A stretch of DNA of 64,000 nt from an uncultured Robinsoniella sp. (lineage in GTDB: Bacteria > Bacillota > Clostridia > Lachnospirales > Lachnospiraceae). The position numbers and the translations under genes are program-made. Shown one piece after another: positions 44,236 through 53,152 of this stretch. The notes beneath the pieces are model-generated. The model was not told where the DNA came from. It did no database searches and saw only the letters and a list, made by a program, of their open reading frames with translations. The stretch spans positions 1 to 64,000 of the forward strand of contig UQGG01000002.1 in NCBI GenBank assembly GCA_900540475.1, given 5' to 3'. How positions within the stretch are numbered: position 1 is the stretch's first letter; each line of letters opens with the position of its first letter.

Positions 44236-45990
44236 TCAGATCCTGCTTGTAAATTGCTCAGGAAGCATTCTAACCTCCACCCGGGTTCCCACATTCTCCC
44301 TGGAATAAAAACGGATACCGCAGTCATTCCCATATTTCATTTTCAGCCTTTCGTCAATGTTCTTCAGTGCAAATACATTTTCACTTTCATTTTCATCCTT
44401 TAAATACCGGTTGATCTCTCCGGCGTCCGTTCCAACACCGTCATCCTCTACGGTATACAAAAGCATCTGTTCTTCTTTTAGAACCTTTACCCAGATACTG
44501 CCGCCGCCCACTTTCTTTTCCAGTCCGTGAACAAAGGCATTTTCCACCAATGGCTGCAAGATGAGTTTTTGTACCCTGCAGTCCTCCAGTTCCTGATCCA
44601 CCTGGATGGATACCCGGATTCTTTCTCCAAACCGGTTTTTCTGAATCAGAAGATAGCTTTTCAAATGCTCCACTTCCTGTTTCACCGTCACCAATTCATT
44701 TCCCCTGTTCAGTGCATGGCGGAAGACATCCGACAATGCTTCCACCTGGGCGGCAATTTCATCATTGTGTTCCACAACAGCCATCCACCTTATAGAATCC
44801 AGTGTATTATACAAAAAGTGAGGGTTGATCTGGCTCTGCATATATTTCAGCTCAATTTCTTTGCGCTTAATTTCATTTTTATACTGTGTCTGAATCAGGT
44901 TGTGAATATACGCAACCATCTCCGCAAGATTCCGGTTCAGAATTCCAATTTCATCCTCACTGTCATCGTATATCCCGATTTGAAACCGGTCTTCGGTAAA
45001 TGCTTCTGTTTCCCTGGAAATCTGCTGGATTGGCTGGATCATCGTTTTTTTCTGCACGGTGTAAAATACCACTCCAAAAATCAACGTAAGCATCATGCAC
45101 ACCACTACCGTGTAATATACTGCATTGCTGCTTTGCAGGATATCCCGGGGATCATCCACTTTTACAATTCGAAAGCCTGACGTATCGATTACATAATAAG
45201 AGACAATCACATCTCCTGTCTTGAAATACCCTGCATTTCCTTCTGGAATCTCACCATAGCCAAGTTCCGTGAACGCCATGCCCAAACATCCATTTTCCGA
45301 GGATGAAAGTATTCTGCCATCCTGATCAGCAATAAACAGCCTGCTCTTTTCCGATAGGATTCCCGTGTACTGCTCATGGAGACTGGCTTCATCAACGGTT
45401 ATCCGTTCATAGGCTATGATCTCCATCGTCTTCATATCATTAATCGCTCTTAGCAGATACAATTTCTCATAAGGTGCATTATAACTGACCGTTTCTCCAT
45501 TATGCAACGTTGTCCACATGGGTAATCCACCCAGTTCATTTAGTCTGGGTATCATTTGTTCATCCTCCCGCAGAACATAATCCCCAATCTGCAGTATCAC
45601 TGCCCCGGGCTTAAATATAGACATGCTTTTAAGATTTCTGCGGGACTCCATCTCAATGCGCATCTGGTAAGATAAATCAACCTTGCGTTTCTCCAGTTCC
45701 TCTGTCCGCCCTTTTATCCCATACATGCGGATGATCTCCTGGATATTTTCGTCCGCCGCAATATTCAGGGATACGTTCTCCACATCACTGATAAAGCTTT
45801 CCAGCCCAGCTTTCGTTTGCTTCAGGATTTCCAGATTGATATCGCATGCCTTGGTATTCAGGCTGCTGCGCAGCTGAAAAGTCACAATCATAAACAGCAG
45901 CAGCAATGGAATCACCTGAAATAACATAAGGCTGCATAGAAACTTCTGGCTGATTCCCAAATTCTTCAACTTATTTTTTAAGCTGTTCAT
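44236..45990 (-). CDS. YesM-type sensor histidine kinase
   Basis: The 584-residue membrane kinase has TM1 (about 18-38), an extracellular sensor domain of roughly 250 residues (40-290), TM2 (291-312), HAMP (313-365), a His_kinase domain with phospho-acceptor His391 in SQINPHFLYN, and a HATPase domain (N-box PLVENAFVHG at 480-489). This family senses sugars or sugar-binding proteins. Its ATG overlaps the stop of the response regulator gene by 4 bp (ATGA), so the two are coupled and partners. Confidence 0.93.
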   Translation of the reverse strand: MNSLKNKLKNLGISQKFLCSLMLFQVIPLLLLFMIVTFQLRSSLNTKACDINLEILKQTKAGLESFISDVENVSLNIAADENIQEIIRMYGIKGRTEELEKRKVDLSYQMRIEMESRRNLKSMSIFKPGAVILQIGDYVLREDEQMIPRLNELGGLPMWTTLHNGETVSYNAPYEKLYLLRAINDMKTMEIIAYERITVDEASLHEQYTGILSEKSRLFIADQDGRILSSSENGCLGMAFTELGYGEIPEGNAGYFKTGDVIVSYYVIDTSGFRIVKVDDPRDILQSSNAVYYTVVVCMMLTLIFGVVFYTVQKKTMIQPIQQISRETEAFTEDRFQIGIYDDSEDEIGILNRNLAEMVAYIHNLIQTQYKNEIKRKEIELKYMQSQINPHFLYNTLDSIRWMAVVEHNDEIAAQVEALSDVFRHALNRGNELVTVKQEVEHLKSYLLIQKNRFGERIRVSIQVDQELEDCRVQKLILQPLVENAFVHGLEKKVGGGSIWVKVLKEEQMLLYTVEDDGVGTDAGEINRYLKDENESENVFALKNIDERLKMKYGNDCGIRFYSRENVGTRVEVRMLPEQFTSRI

Positions 45991-47591
45991 AATCTCCCTT
46001 TTTTCTTTCGGTATTCGGTAGCGGAACAGCCTTCCAGTTTCCGAAATACTGCCGAAAAATATTTTTCATCCCGGAATCCCACTTCCCTGGCTATTTCCGC
46101 ATTTAAATCTGCTGTGGTTTCCATCCTCTTTTTCGCTTCTTCTATGCGGTATTTATTCAGATACTCCGTAAATGAAATACCCATTTCCTTTTTAAACAGA
46201 TAACTGAAGTAATTCTTGGATTTCTTCACATAGGAGGAAATAGAATCCACCGTTATCTCATCCCGGTAATGCGTGCTTATGTAGGATAAGGCTGTAATTA
46301 CCATCTGATTTGGGGTTTGTCCCTGATGACCGGAAACACCAGTCAGAATCAGATAGTAAACATTTAATACCCATTCCCGGTACTGCTCTATGGTCAATAA
46401 ATCGGGGATCGCCAAAATACTCTGCCTGTTTTTCTCCAATACTGCCTCCACGTCCATACCGCTGCTTTTTAAGGTTTGAAATAATAACTGCACCAGATTC
46501 ATGCACGTTCCTTTAACAAAGTCATAGGAAGCTATTTTTAAATCCCTCATAGTACAAAACTGATTATTAATATCTTTTTCAGCCTCCCCATATCGAAAAC
46601 CTGCAATGCAGAGACGTAAGTGCGCTGTCTCATCCATGGAGAACATGGTCTCATTTTTGCAGCTTTCATCTGCCTGGTCAATCAACACACAGCCTCCCAG
46701 ATATAACCGGTGGTCTAAAAGCTCTGCCCCGGTTTGTGCAGCAAACCGCAGGTTCTTTAAAGGTGCAATTTCAGAAACACCTGCAGATAATCCAAAATTA
46801 CCGTATATTCCAATTTTTCCTGATTCTCCATTATAATCAGAGCTTTTGCATCTACTATTCATTCTGCGTAACAAATTTCCCATCTGGAAAATCACCTGAT
46901 CCCTGGATCTGCAGATATCCATAAAAGTAAACCAGACCAGTTTCTTTCCCCAGCGCAACAAAAAGTTATCTTCTCTCCCAGTATCTTTATTCAAAAGCTG
47001 CTCTCTCACATAACTGACACAGCCATTAGCCGCCTTTGTCCCCCTGGTGTCAAAGTCAAAAACCATACAAAGGATATGCTGATTCCCTTTGTGTCCCGTA
47101 TATGCTTCCAGGAGCCTTTCATACTCCCCGTCTCCGGGCTCTTCCCCGTCAAAATAAGCTTCCAGACTCTGCTCCAGTTTTTCTTTTCTCTGTTGCGCTT
47201 CCTCAAGCTCCCTTGTATCTATCTCTCCCATGATCTTTTGTATCAGCGCCGTAAGCTCACCGATTTTAATTGGCTTTAACAGATATTCCACTACGCCGAT
47301 ATTAATTGCTTTCTTTGCGTATTCAAACTCTGAATATCCGCTTAATATGACCACATGAATATCCGGATTCCTTTTTTTTGCAAATTCCGCCAGTTCAAGC
47401 CCCGTCATTCCCGGCATGCGGATATCGGTAACCAGAATCTGTATCTTCTCCTTTTCCAATATCCCTATCGCACCTGGAGAATCTTCTGACGTAAACACTC
47501 CGGTTATCCCGTAATCTTTCCATGGTATTCCTAATTCAATCCCTCTTCGTATTTGTATTTCATCATCCACGATTAATAATTGTACTTCCAA
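45987..47591 (-). CDS. YesN-type response regulator, AraC-family output (534 aa)
   Basis: The receiver domain carries Asp56 in LVTDIRMPG. The last 100 residues are an AraC-type DNA-binding domain (KSKNYFSYLFKKEMG visible). The middle is a divergent linker. The start is a TTG at 47591 with a GGGAG site upstream. It is the first gene of the regulator-kinase-binding protein cluster and likely controls glycan-use genes, possibly including the giant secreted proteins further on; that link is inference. Confidence 0.9.
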   Translation of the reverse strand: MEVQLLIVDDEIQIRRGIELGIPWKDYGITGVFTSEDSPGAIGILEKEKIQILVTDIRMPGMTGLELAEFAKKRNPDIHVVILSGYSEFEYAKKAINIGVVEYLLKPIKIGELTALIQKIMGEIDTRELEEAQQRKEKLEQSLEAYFDGEEPGDGEYERLLEAYTGHKGNQHILCMVFDFDTRGTKAANGCVSYVREQLLNKDTGREDNFLLRWGKKLVWFTFMDICRSRDQVIFQMGNLLRRMNSRCKSSDYNGESGKIGIYGNFGLSAGVSEIAPLKNLRFAAQTGAELLDHRLYLGGCVLIDQADESCKNETMFSMDETAHLRLCIAGFRYGEAEKDINNQFCTMRDLKIASYDFVKGTCMNLVQLLFQTLKSSGMDVEAVLEKNRQSILAIPDLLTIEQYREWVLNVYYLILTGVSGHQGQTPNQMVITALSYISTHYRDEITVDSISSYVKKSKNYFSYLFKKEMGISFTEYLNKYRIEEAKKRMETTADLNAEIAREVGFRDEKYFSAVFRKLEGCSATEYRKKKGRL

Positions 47592-47675
47592 GGACTGTCA
47601 TCTCCCGACCTAAATTATTCTGGCATCCGCCAGCATCTGCCTCCATTCTATCATGTATCGCACCACGTAACAATC

Positions 47676-47729
47676 GAAAAAGGACTACCGTATTTAAAAA
47701 GACAGGCTTTTTAATATACGATAGTCCTT
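47676..47729 (-). terminator. Strong terminator after the C39-type peptidase gene
   Basis: A long hairpin with arms starting AAGGACTA (47680-) and ending TAGTCCTT (-47729) and about 20 paired bases, followed on the minus strand by TTTTTCG. Confidence 0.9.
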
Positions 47730-47743
47730 ACTTACCAAATTTC

Positions 47744-48703
47744 TTATTTTATCACTACAGCCATCTTGTCCATCTGTTTGAAATGTCTTTCAAATGAACT
47801 GATATCATACGTTTCTACTTCCCGTAACGGATCACATACTGTAACTGTTTCATTATTTAAATCAAATCCGCTCAATACCATACAGTGTTCATTTCCCGGC
47901 CAGCGAAGCAGCTTGCCGTCAATTTCCCACTCATCTGTATATTCGATATCCACATCAATGTTCATAGATCCCCAGATAATAACCGGATTTCCGGCACGTA
48001 TCTCATCAAATAAATCTTCCAAATCCGTTCCGCTGACATCATATGCCCGCTTTGCACTGTTCTGCTCCGTCAGATATTTATTAGCCGTTCTGACAATTAC
48101 CGGTGCAAAACATCCATAGGAATCCTCATCTCTGGGATTACCAAGAAAAGCATCCTCATAGCTGTTGACACCCGGTCTGCCTTTTGTGAGATAGTTGTCC
48201 GCAAGATCCTCTTTATCTACGCCATAGCCTTCATAGTTAAGCGCCATCGTCAGGGAAGTAATCTCGCACCCCGTTGGCAATTCCGGCAGCTGGCTAACTG
48301 GTTCAACATAAAGCATTTCTGATTCTGTCTTCTGGATTGCTAAATCTGAACTGCTGTTTTCCGACTCGGACTCACTTTCCGATTCCATATTCTTTTCCGT
48401 AGCAACCGAATTATAATTACTGGAAACCGGTGCGGTCCCTGTTGTCTGCTGTTCATTTGCAGGAGAAGTAATATCCTTATCCTGATTTGTTCCTGCCTGG
48501 AGACTGCTTTGTTTTTCTGCTCCTGCATTCGTTTCCGTTGTTCCTAATGTGACATTTTCCTGATATTTTCCGTGATTCTCACTCTCTCCTGTCCCACGAG
48601 CGTATATCATCACCAGGCAGCCACTGAACAGTAAAACCTCTGCTCCAATGACAAGGGCAATCTTAGTAAGCTTTTTGGTAAATTTACTTTTTTTCTTCAT
48701 CAT
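47744..48703 (-). CDS. Membrane-anchored C39-like cysteine peptidase (peptidase_C39_2)
   Basis: The 319-residue protein has an N-terminal membrane anchor (about 12-35), a Ser/Glu/Thr-rich linker (40-125) and a papain-like domain (130-319). Cys146 lies in LPTGCEITS and His273 in GNEHCMVLSG, followed by Asp291 in VCDPLREV, giving a Cys-His-Asp triad. Related proteins are annotated as C39 family peptidases of unknown target and are common on Clostridia surfaces. It ends in a strong terminator, so it is transcribed separately from the downstream regulator cluster. Confidence 0.85.
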   Translation of the reverse strand: MMKKKSKFTKKLTKIALVIGAEVLLFSGCLVMIYARGTGESENHGKYQENVTLGTTETNAGAEKQSSLQAGTNQDKDITSPANEQQTTGTAPVSSNYNSVATEKNMESESESESENSSSDLAIQKTESEMLYVEPVSQLPELPTGCEITSLTMALNYEGYGVDKEDLADNYLTKGRPGVNSYEDAFLGNPRDEDSYGCFAPVIVRTANKYLTEQNSAKRAYDVSGTDLEDLFDEIRAGNPVIIWGSMNIDVDIEYTDEWEIDGKLLRWPGNEHCMVLSGFDLNNETVTVCDPLREVETYDISSFERHFKQMDKMAVVIK

Positions 48704-48713
48704 AATTCCTATA

Positions 48714-48740
48714 ATACCACATATTTCAAAAATGTGGTAT
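48714..48740. repeat. Inverted repeat upstream of the C39-like peptidase gene
   Basis: Perfect 9-bp arms ATACCACAT (48714-48722) and ATGTGGTAT (48732-48740) lie 11-37 bases before the gene start. It is not followed by a T tract on the minus strand, so an operator is more likely than a terminator. Confidence 0.45.
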
Positions 48741-48796
48741 CTATTTTTGTAAAAAAAGTATGAACATTTGTGATGTCAATTACGGTTCACGCCCTT

Positions 48797-51058
48797 TTAC
48801 AATTTCCAGATTTCCTCATTATACTGCCTGATCGTTCTGTCAGATGAAAAATAGCCAGCCTCGCTGATATTGACCAGCATCTTTTTAGCCCACGCCATTC
48901 TGTCTTCATAATCTGCGAACGCCTTATCCTTTGTCTCAATATAATCATTGATATCCAGAAGTGTCATAAACCAATCTTTTCCGATGAGTTCCTGATGAAG
49001 CCTGCTTAAATTTTCCTTGCAGCCAATCTGAAGCATCTCTTTGCCCACAATAAAGTCCACCATTTCTTTGATGGCAGCATCGGACTCATAGATATCTTTG
49101 GAAACATAATCGGCTTTCTCATAATGAGCAATCACTTCCTCACTGGATTTTCCGAAAATATAAATATTCTCATCACCGACCAGCTGGTGAATCTCAACAT
49201 TCGCCCCGTCCTCGGTACCAAGGGTTACGGCTCCGTTCAGCATGAATTTCATATTTCCGGTTCCGCTTGCTTCTTTGGATGCCAGAGATATCTGCTCCGA
49301 AACATCACAGGCCGGAATCAGTTTCGACGCTTTGGATACATTATAGTTTTCCACCATTACCACGTTTAAGTATGGTCGAACGCTGGCATCCCTGGAAATC
49401 ATTTCCTGCAGACATAATATCAGATGAATAATATCCTTTGCAATGACGTAAGCTGGAGCAGCTTTAGCACCAAAAATCATAGTAATCGGCCTCTTTGGAA
49501 GTTTACCGCCTTTTATTTCCAGATATTTATGAATAATATAAAGCGCATTCATCTGCTGTCTTTTATATTCGTGGAGACGTTTAATCTGAATATCATAGAT
49601 TGAGTTTTCATCAATTTCAATCCCCTGGGTTTCTTTCAGATATTCTTTTAATGCAGCTTTATCTTTGTTTTTGATATCAAGAAGGCTTTTTAAAACTTTT
49701 TCATCATCTGCAAATTTGCGCAATTCCTTCAGGCAGTCTGCATCTTCTTTAAATCCATTTCCGATCAGTCCGCTTATCAGCTCTGTCAGATCGGGATTAC
49801 AGTGCATCAGCCACCGGCGGAAAGTAATGCCGTTGGTCTTATTATTGAATTTTTCAGGATATATATCATAAAATGGCTTAAGCTCGGATTCTTTTAGGAT
49901 CTGTGTGTGGAGAGCGGCAACCCCGTTCACGCTGAAGCCATAGTGAATATCCATGTGTGCCATATGAATGCGGTTGTCTTTGTCAATAATCGCCACTTTT
50001 TCATCCTTATATTTTTCTTTGACTCTCCTGTCCAGTTCATCGATAATCGGCAGCAGATGCGGCACCGCTTTTTCCAGATAATATCTCGGCCATTTCTCCA
50101 GTGCCTCTGCAAGAATCGTATGGTTGGTATATGCACAGGTCTTGCTGACAATACGGATGGCTTCCTCCATGGAGATTCCTTCTTCCGTTAACAGGCGGAT
50201 CAATTCCGGAATTACCATAGACGGGTGGGTGTCATTGATCTGTACCACTGCATGCTTGTGTAAATCATGAAGGCTGTATCCATTTTCTTTGCATTCCCGA
50301 ATAATAAGCTGTGCCCCATTGCTCACCATGAAATACTGCTGATAAATGCGCAGCAGCTGTCCCTTTTCATCACTGTCGTCGGGATAGAGAAATAATGTCA
50401 GGTTGTGCAGAATATCATTCTTATCAAACTTTATCCCCTCTTCCACAATGGATTCATCCACAATGTCGATGTCAAATAAATGCAGTTTATTTGCATGATT
50501 ATGATATCCGGTTACATCAATATCATACAGACTGGAGATTAATTTAAATCCTTTAAATGGTACCTCAAAGTGAAGATCGGTCTTTGTCAGCCAGCTTTCG
50601 GTTGTTATCCAGGGATTTGTCAGCTCTTTCTGTTTATTATTTTCGAAAATCTGGCGAAACAGTCCATAATGATAATTCAGCCCGATTCCATCACCATTTA
50701 AGCCAAGGGTTGCAATGGAATCCAAAAAGCAGGCAGCCAGTCTTCCCAGTCCGCCATTTCCAAGTGATGGCTCTAATTCTACTTCTTCTATCTGTGCCAG
50801 GTCTTTTTTATTTTTGCCCAGAACCTCTTTTACTTCATCATATAATCCCAGATTAATCAGATTATTGGATAAAAGCTTTCCAATTAAAAATTCTGCGGAT
50901 ATATAGTAAAGTTTCTTTTCACCTCTGTTTTTACCGGATTCTTTTATGTGATTCTTTGTAAGCTGTAATAGTCCAAGATAAATTTGTTCATCCGAGCATT
51001 CTGCAATTGTCTTTTTAAATTTTTCTTCCAGGTATCCGTTTAATTCATTTTCTAACAT
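48797..51058 (-). CDS. glgP: Glycogen/starch alpha-glucan phosphorylase
   Basis: The enzyme releases glucose-1-phosphate from alpha-1,4-glucans. The 753-residue protein has EPSLGNGGLGRLAACFLDS (about 96-114) and the PLP lysine K604 in GTGNMKFMLNGA. It is slightly shorter than E. coli GlgP, as is usual in Clostridia. GGAGGT precedes the ATG. A strong promoter and a repeat-containing operator-like site lie upstream, shared with the divergent LacI-type gene. No glgA, glgB or glgC is nearby. Confidence 0.96.
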   Translation of the reverse strand: MLENELNGYLEEKFKKTIAECSDEQIYLGLLQLTKNHIKESGKNRGEKKLYYISAEFLIGKLLSNNLINLGLYDEVKEVLGKNKKDLAQIEEVELEPSLGNGGLGRLAACFLDSIATLGLNGDGIGLNYHYGLFRQIFENNKQKELTNPWITTESWLTKTDLHFEVPFKGFKLISSLYDIDVTGYHNHANKLHLFDIDIVDESIVEEGIKFDKNDILHNLTLFLYPDDSDEKGQLLRIYQQYFMVSNGAQLIIRECKENGYSLHDLHKHAVVQINDTHPSMVIPELIRLLTEEGISMEEAIRIVSKTCAYTNHTILAEALEKWPRYYLEKAVPHLLPIIDELDRRVKEKYKDEKVAIIDKDNRIHMAHMDIHYGFSVNGVAALHTQILKESELKPFYDIYPEKFNNKTNGITFRRWLMHCNPDLTELISGLIGNGFKEDADCLKELRKFADDEKVLKSLLDIKNKDKAALKEYLKETQGIEIDENSIYDIQIKRLHEYKRQQMNALYIIHKYLEIKGGKLPKRPITMIFGAKAAPAYVIAKDIIHLILCLQEMISRDASVRPYLNVVMVENYNVSKASKLIPACDVSEQISLASKEASGTGNMKFMLNGAVTLGTEDGANVEIHQLVGDENIYIFGKSSEEVIAHYEKADYVSKDIYESDAAIKEMVDFIVGKEMLQIGCKENLSRLHQELIGKDWFMTLLDINDYIETKDKAFADYEDRMAWAKKMLVNISEAGYFSSDRTIRQYNEEIWKL

Positions 51059-51105
51059 TCTATTACCTCCTCGAGTGATAGATGGCTCTTGAAATTTTCT
51101 GATAT

Positions 51106-51130
51106 TGTTTTCGAAACTTTTCGAAACTTT
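51106..51130. promoter_or_regulatory. Operator-like TTTCGAAA repeats between glgP and the LacI-type gene
   Basis: Two overlapping near-palindromes GTTTTCGAAAC and CTTTTCGAAAC are placed 10 bases apart, just downstream of the glgP -10. LacI-family operators are short palindromes with central CG, so this is a good candidate site. Confidence 0.6.
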
Positions 51131-51138
51131 TCATTGCC

Positions 51139-51167
51139 ATATTATCATTTTTATGGTATATTGTCAA
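51139..51167 (-). promoter_or_regulatory. glgP promoter
   Basis: Minus-strand consensus TTGACA (51162-51167), 17-base spacer, TAATAT (51139-51144) preceded by TG. Its -35 abuts the -10 of the divergent gene. Confidence 0.8.
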
Positions 51168-51173
51168 TATAAT
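51145..51173 (+). promoter_or_regulatory. Promoter of the LacI-type regulator gene
   Basis: TATAAT (51168-51173) with a weak TCATTT 17 bases upstream on the plus strand, overlapping the glgP promoter. Confidence 0.5.
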
Positions 51174-51236
51174 TTTCGGACTGCAGGAGCGTGACAAGAC
51201 AGCTTTACGCCAGCCCGCTTACTTGGAGGAAATCTT

Positions 51237-52271
51237 ATGGCGACAATTAAAGATATAGCAAAAAAATTAGGCATTTCTCCCGCCACCGTTTCCAAAGGAC
51301 TGAACGGAGCAAGTGATATCAGCGAAAAAATGCGGCAGTCCGTCCTGGATGCGGCGGTGGAACTGGGTTATAAGCCAAAGTCCCTGCAGGGCAAAGTAAA
51401 GCGCAGAATCTGCATTATGGTTGAAGATATGAGCTATGAAAATGTAGATCAGTTTGGTTATGAGATTATTTCCGGATTTGAACAGGCTGCAGTACGGAAT
51501 AATTACGAGGTCACAATTGTTCCTACCAACCTCTCCATGCAGACAAGAGCCGGTTTGAAAACTCAAACAGGCTCCAGAGAAAAATATGACACTTATATGT
51601 TAAAAAATGGATACTCAGGCGCATTTCTTCTGGGCTTCCGGCTTCACGATGACTATTTAAAGCAGCTGAACAATACGAAGGTACCAACGGCTCTTTTAGA
51701 TAATTACATTGAAGACAACCCCTTTGTAGGATATGTGGGAACTGATAATTTTGAAGGCATGAAAGGTGTGGTAAACCATCTCGCCGCCAAAGGGCACAGA
51801 CGGATAGCCATGCTCTGCGGAAACCAGGATTCCATGATTACAGAGCGCCGCCTGAATGCTTACAAGCATTTTATGTGGGTAAATAAAATAGATCTGGATT
51901 TAGATCTGATTGCTTATGGTGATTACCATGTGGACTGTGCTCCCTTATATGTTCCTCATTTTCTGGAAAAAGGAGCGACTGCGATTATCTGCGCCAGCGA
52001 TTTTATTGCATCCGGTGTTATCAAACAACTCTATAATATGGGCAAAAAGGTACCGGAGGACTTAAGCGTTACCGGATATGATGACCTCCCCCTTGCCCGG
52101 TATCTGACCCCGGCATTGACAACGGTACGCCAAAACCGGGTAGATCTCGGTAAAAGTGCCTTTATTCTTGTGGACAGCCTGATCAAAGGGGTCCCCATCA
52201 GCCGCATTGAGATGCGCCCTGCCTTTGTTGAGCGTGATTCCACAGGCTGTGTTTCTTCTTATATACGGTAA
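51237..52271 (+). CDS. LacI/GalR-family transcriptional regulator
   Basis: The N-terminal helix-turn-helix reads TIKDIAKKLGISPATVSKGLNG (split as residues 3-24), followed by a hinge and a periplasmic-binding-protein-like sugar domain (about 60-335). The 344-residue length is normal. It is divergent from glgP, with operator-like repeats over the glgP start region, so it is the likely regulator of glycogen breakdown, responding to a sugar such as maltose or glucose derivative. Its end overlaps the convergent thiD by 13 bp. GGAGG precedes the ATG by 7 bases. Confidence 0.92.
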   Translation: MATIKDIAKKLGISPATVSKGLNGASDISEKMRQSVLDAAVELGYKPKSLQGKVKRRICIMVEDMSYENVDQFGYEIISGFEQAAVRNNYEVTIVPTNLSMQTRAGLKTQTGSREKYDTYMLKNGYSGAFLLGFRLHDDYLKQLNNTKVPTALLDNYIEDNPFVGYVGTDNFEGMKGVVNHLAAKGHRRIAMLCGNQDSMITERRLNAYKHFMWVNKIDLDLDLIAYGDYHVDCAPLYVPHFLEKGATAIICASDFIASGVIKQLYNMGKKVPEDLSVTGYDDLPLARYLTPALTTVRQNRVDLGKSAFILVDSLIKGVPISRIEMRPAFVERDSTGCVSSYIR

Positions 52272-53038
52272 CAGTGGTTCAAAGGACCCGCGCCCTGCCC
52301 CAGATCCAGATTTGCCCGGATCGCACCGGACAGATAATCCTTTGCACGTCTAAGGCTCCCTTCCATACTATAGCCTTTTGCCAGCTGGCAGGCTATTGCA
52401 GATGACAGGGTGCAGCCCGTTCCGTGGGTGTTGGGATTCTCCATATGCTTTTCGTAAAACCAGGTTGCCTTTCCCTTTTCATATAACAGGTCATTGGCAG
52501 TCTCTTTTTGATGCCCTCCTTTTATCAGTATGGCACCATCGTAAAAACCGGAGATCACCCTGGCAGCCGTCTCCATATCTTTTGGACTTTCTATTTTCAT
52601 CTGGCTCATCACTTCCGCTTCCGGTATATTCGGTGTAACCAGTGCTGCCAAAGGCAGTAGTTTTTTCATAAAAACTTCCCTGGCGTCTTCTTCCAGTAAA
52701 GTTCCGCCGCTGGTGGAAACCATAACCGGATCCAGCACAATGCGAAAAGCCCCATATTCAGCCAGCTTCCCTGCTGCCGACTCAATCAGCCCGGCATCCG
52801 GAACCATTCCGATTTTAACCGCATCCGGAAAAATATCCCGAAAAATGCAGTCCAGCTGTTGTTCTAAAAATTCCGGCGTACATTTTTGTATTCCAAATAC
52901 GCCCATTGTATTCTGTGCCGTCAGCGCTGTAACTGCGCTCATGGCATACATCCTATGTACTGTAATCGTTTTAATATCTGCCTGTATTCCCGCTCCTCCG
53001 CTGCAGTCTGAACCTGCAATTGTAAGTATTTTTTTCAT
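52259..53038 (-). CDS. thiD: Hydroxymethylpyrimidine (phosphate) kinase
   Basis: ThiD phosphorylates HMP and HMP-P to HMP-PP for thiamine synthesis. The N-terminus TIAGSDCSGGAGIQADIKT and the C-terminal GTGCTLSSAIA active-site motif are present. I place the start at the ATG at 53038 (AGAGG eight bases before) rather than at the ATG at 53056, which lacks a well-spaced site. It is the last gene of the riboswitch-controlled thiE-HAD-thiD run, separated from the HAD gene by a dispersed hairpin element. Confidence 0.93.
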   Translation of the reverse strand: MKKILTIAGSDCSGGAGIQADIKTITVHRMYAMSAVTALTAQNTMGVFGIQKCTPEFLEQQLDCIFRDIFPDAVKIGMVPDAGLIESAAGKLAEYGAFRIVLDPVMVSTSGGTLLEEDAREVFMKKLLPLAALVTPNIPEAEVMSQMKIESPKDMETAARVISGFYDGAILIKGGHQKETANDLLYEKGKATWFYEKHMENPNTHGTGCTLSSAIACQLAKGYSMEGSLRRAKDYLSGAIRANLDLGQGAGPLNHCYRI

Positions 53039-53082
53039 CCTGTTGTCCTCTGTCATTATATATTTTCATTGCTCCATTGCCC

Positions 53083-53142
53083 GGAGCGTGTCTGAAAATT
53101 ACATTCTGCCAGCCTGCAAATTGCATTTTCAAACACGCTCTA
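53083..53142. repeat. Short dispersed palindrome (copy F) between HAD gene and thiD
   Basis: A 60-bp hairpin with arms GAGCGTGTCTGAAAATT and ATTTTCAAACACGCTC and a central CTGCCAG/CTGCAA part. It lies inside an operon and could lower thiD expression or protect the upstream mRNA end. Confidence 0.7.
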
Positions 53143-53152
53143 TAACACCCTC

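Noticed and set aside
48714..48740. Hairpin as terminator of glgP
   Set aside because: It lies beyond glgP in the right place, but on the minus strand it is followed by TATAGG rather than a T run, so an operator of the next gene is more likely.
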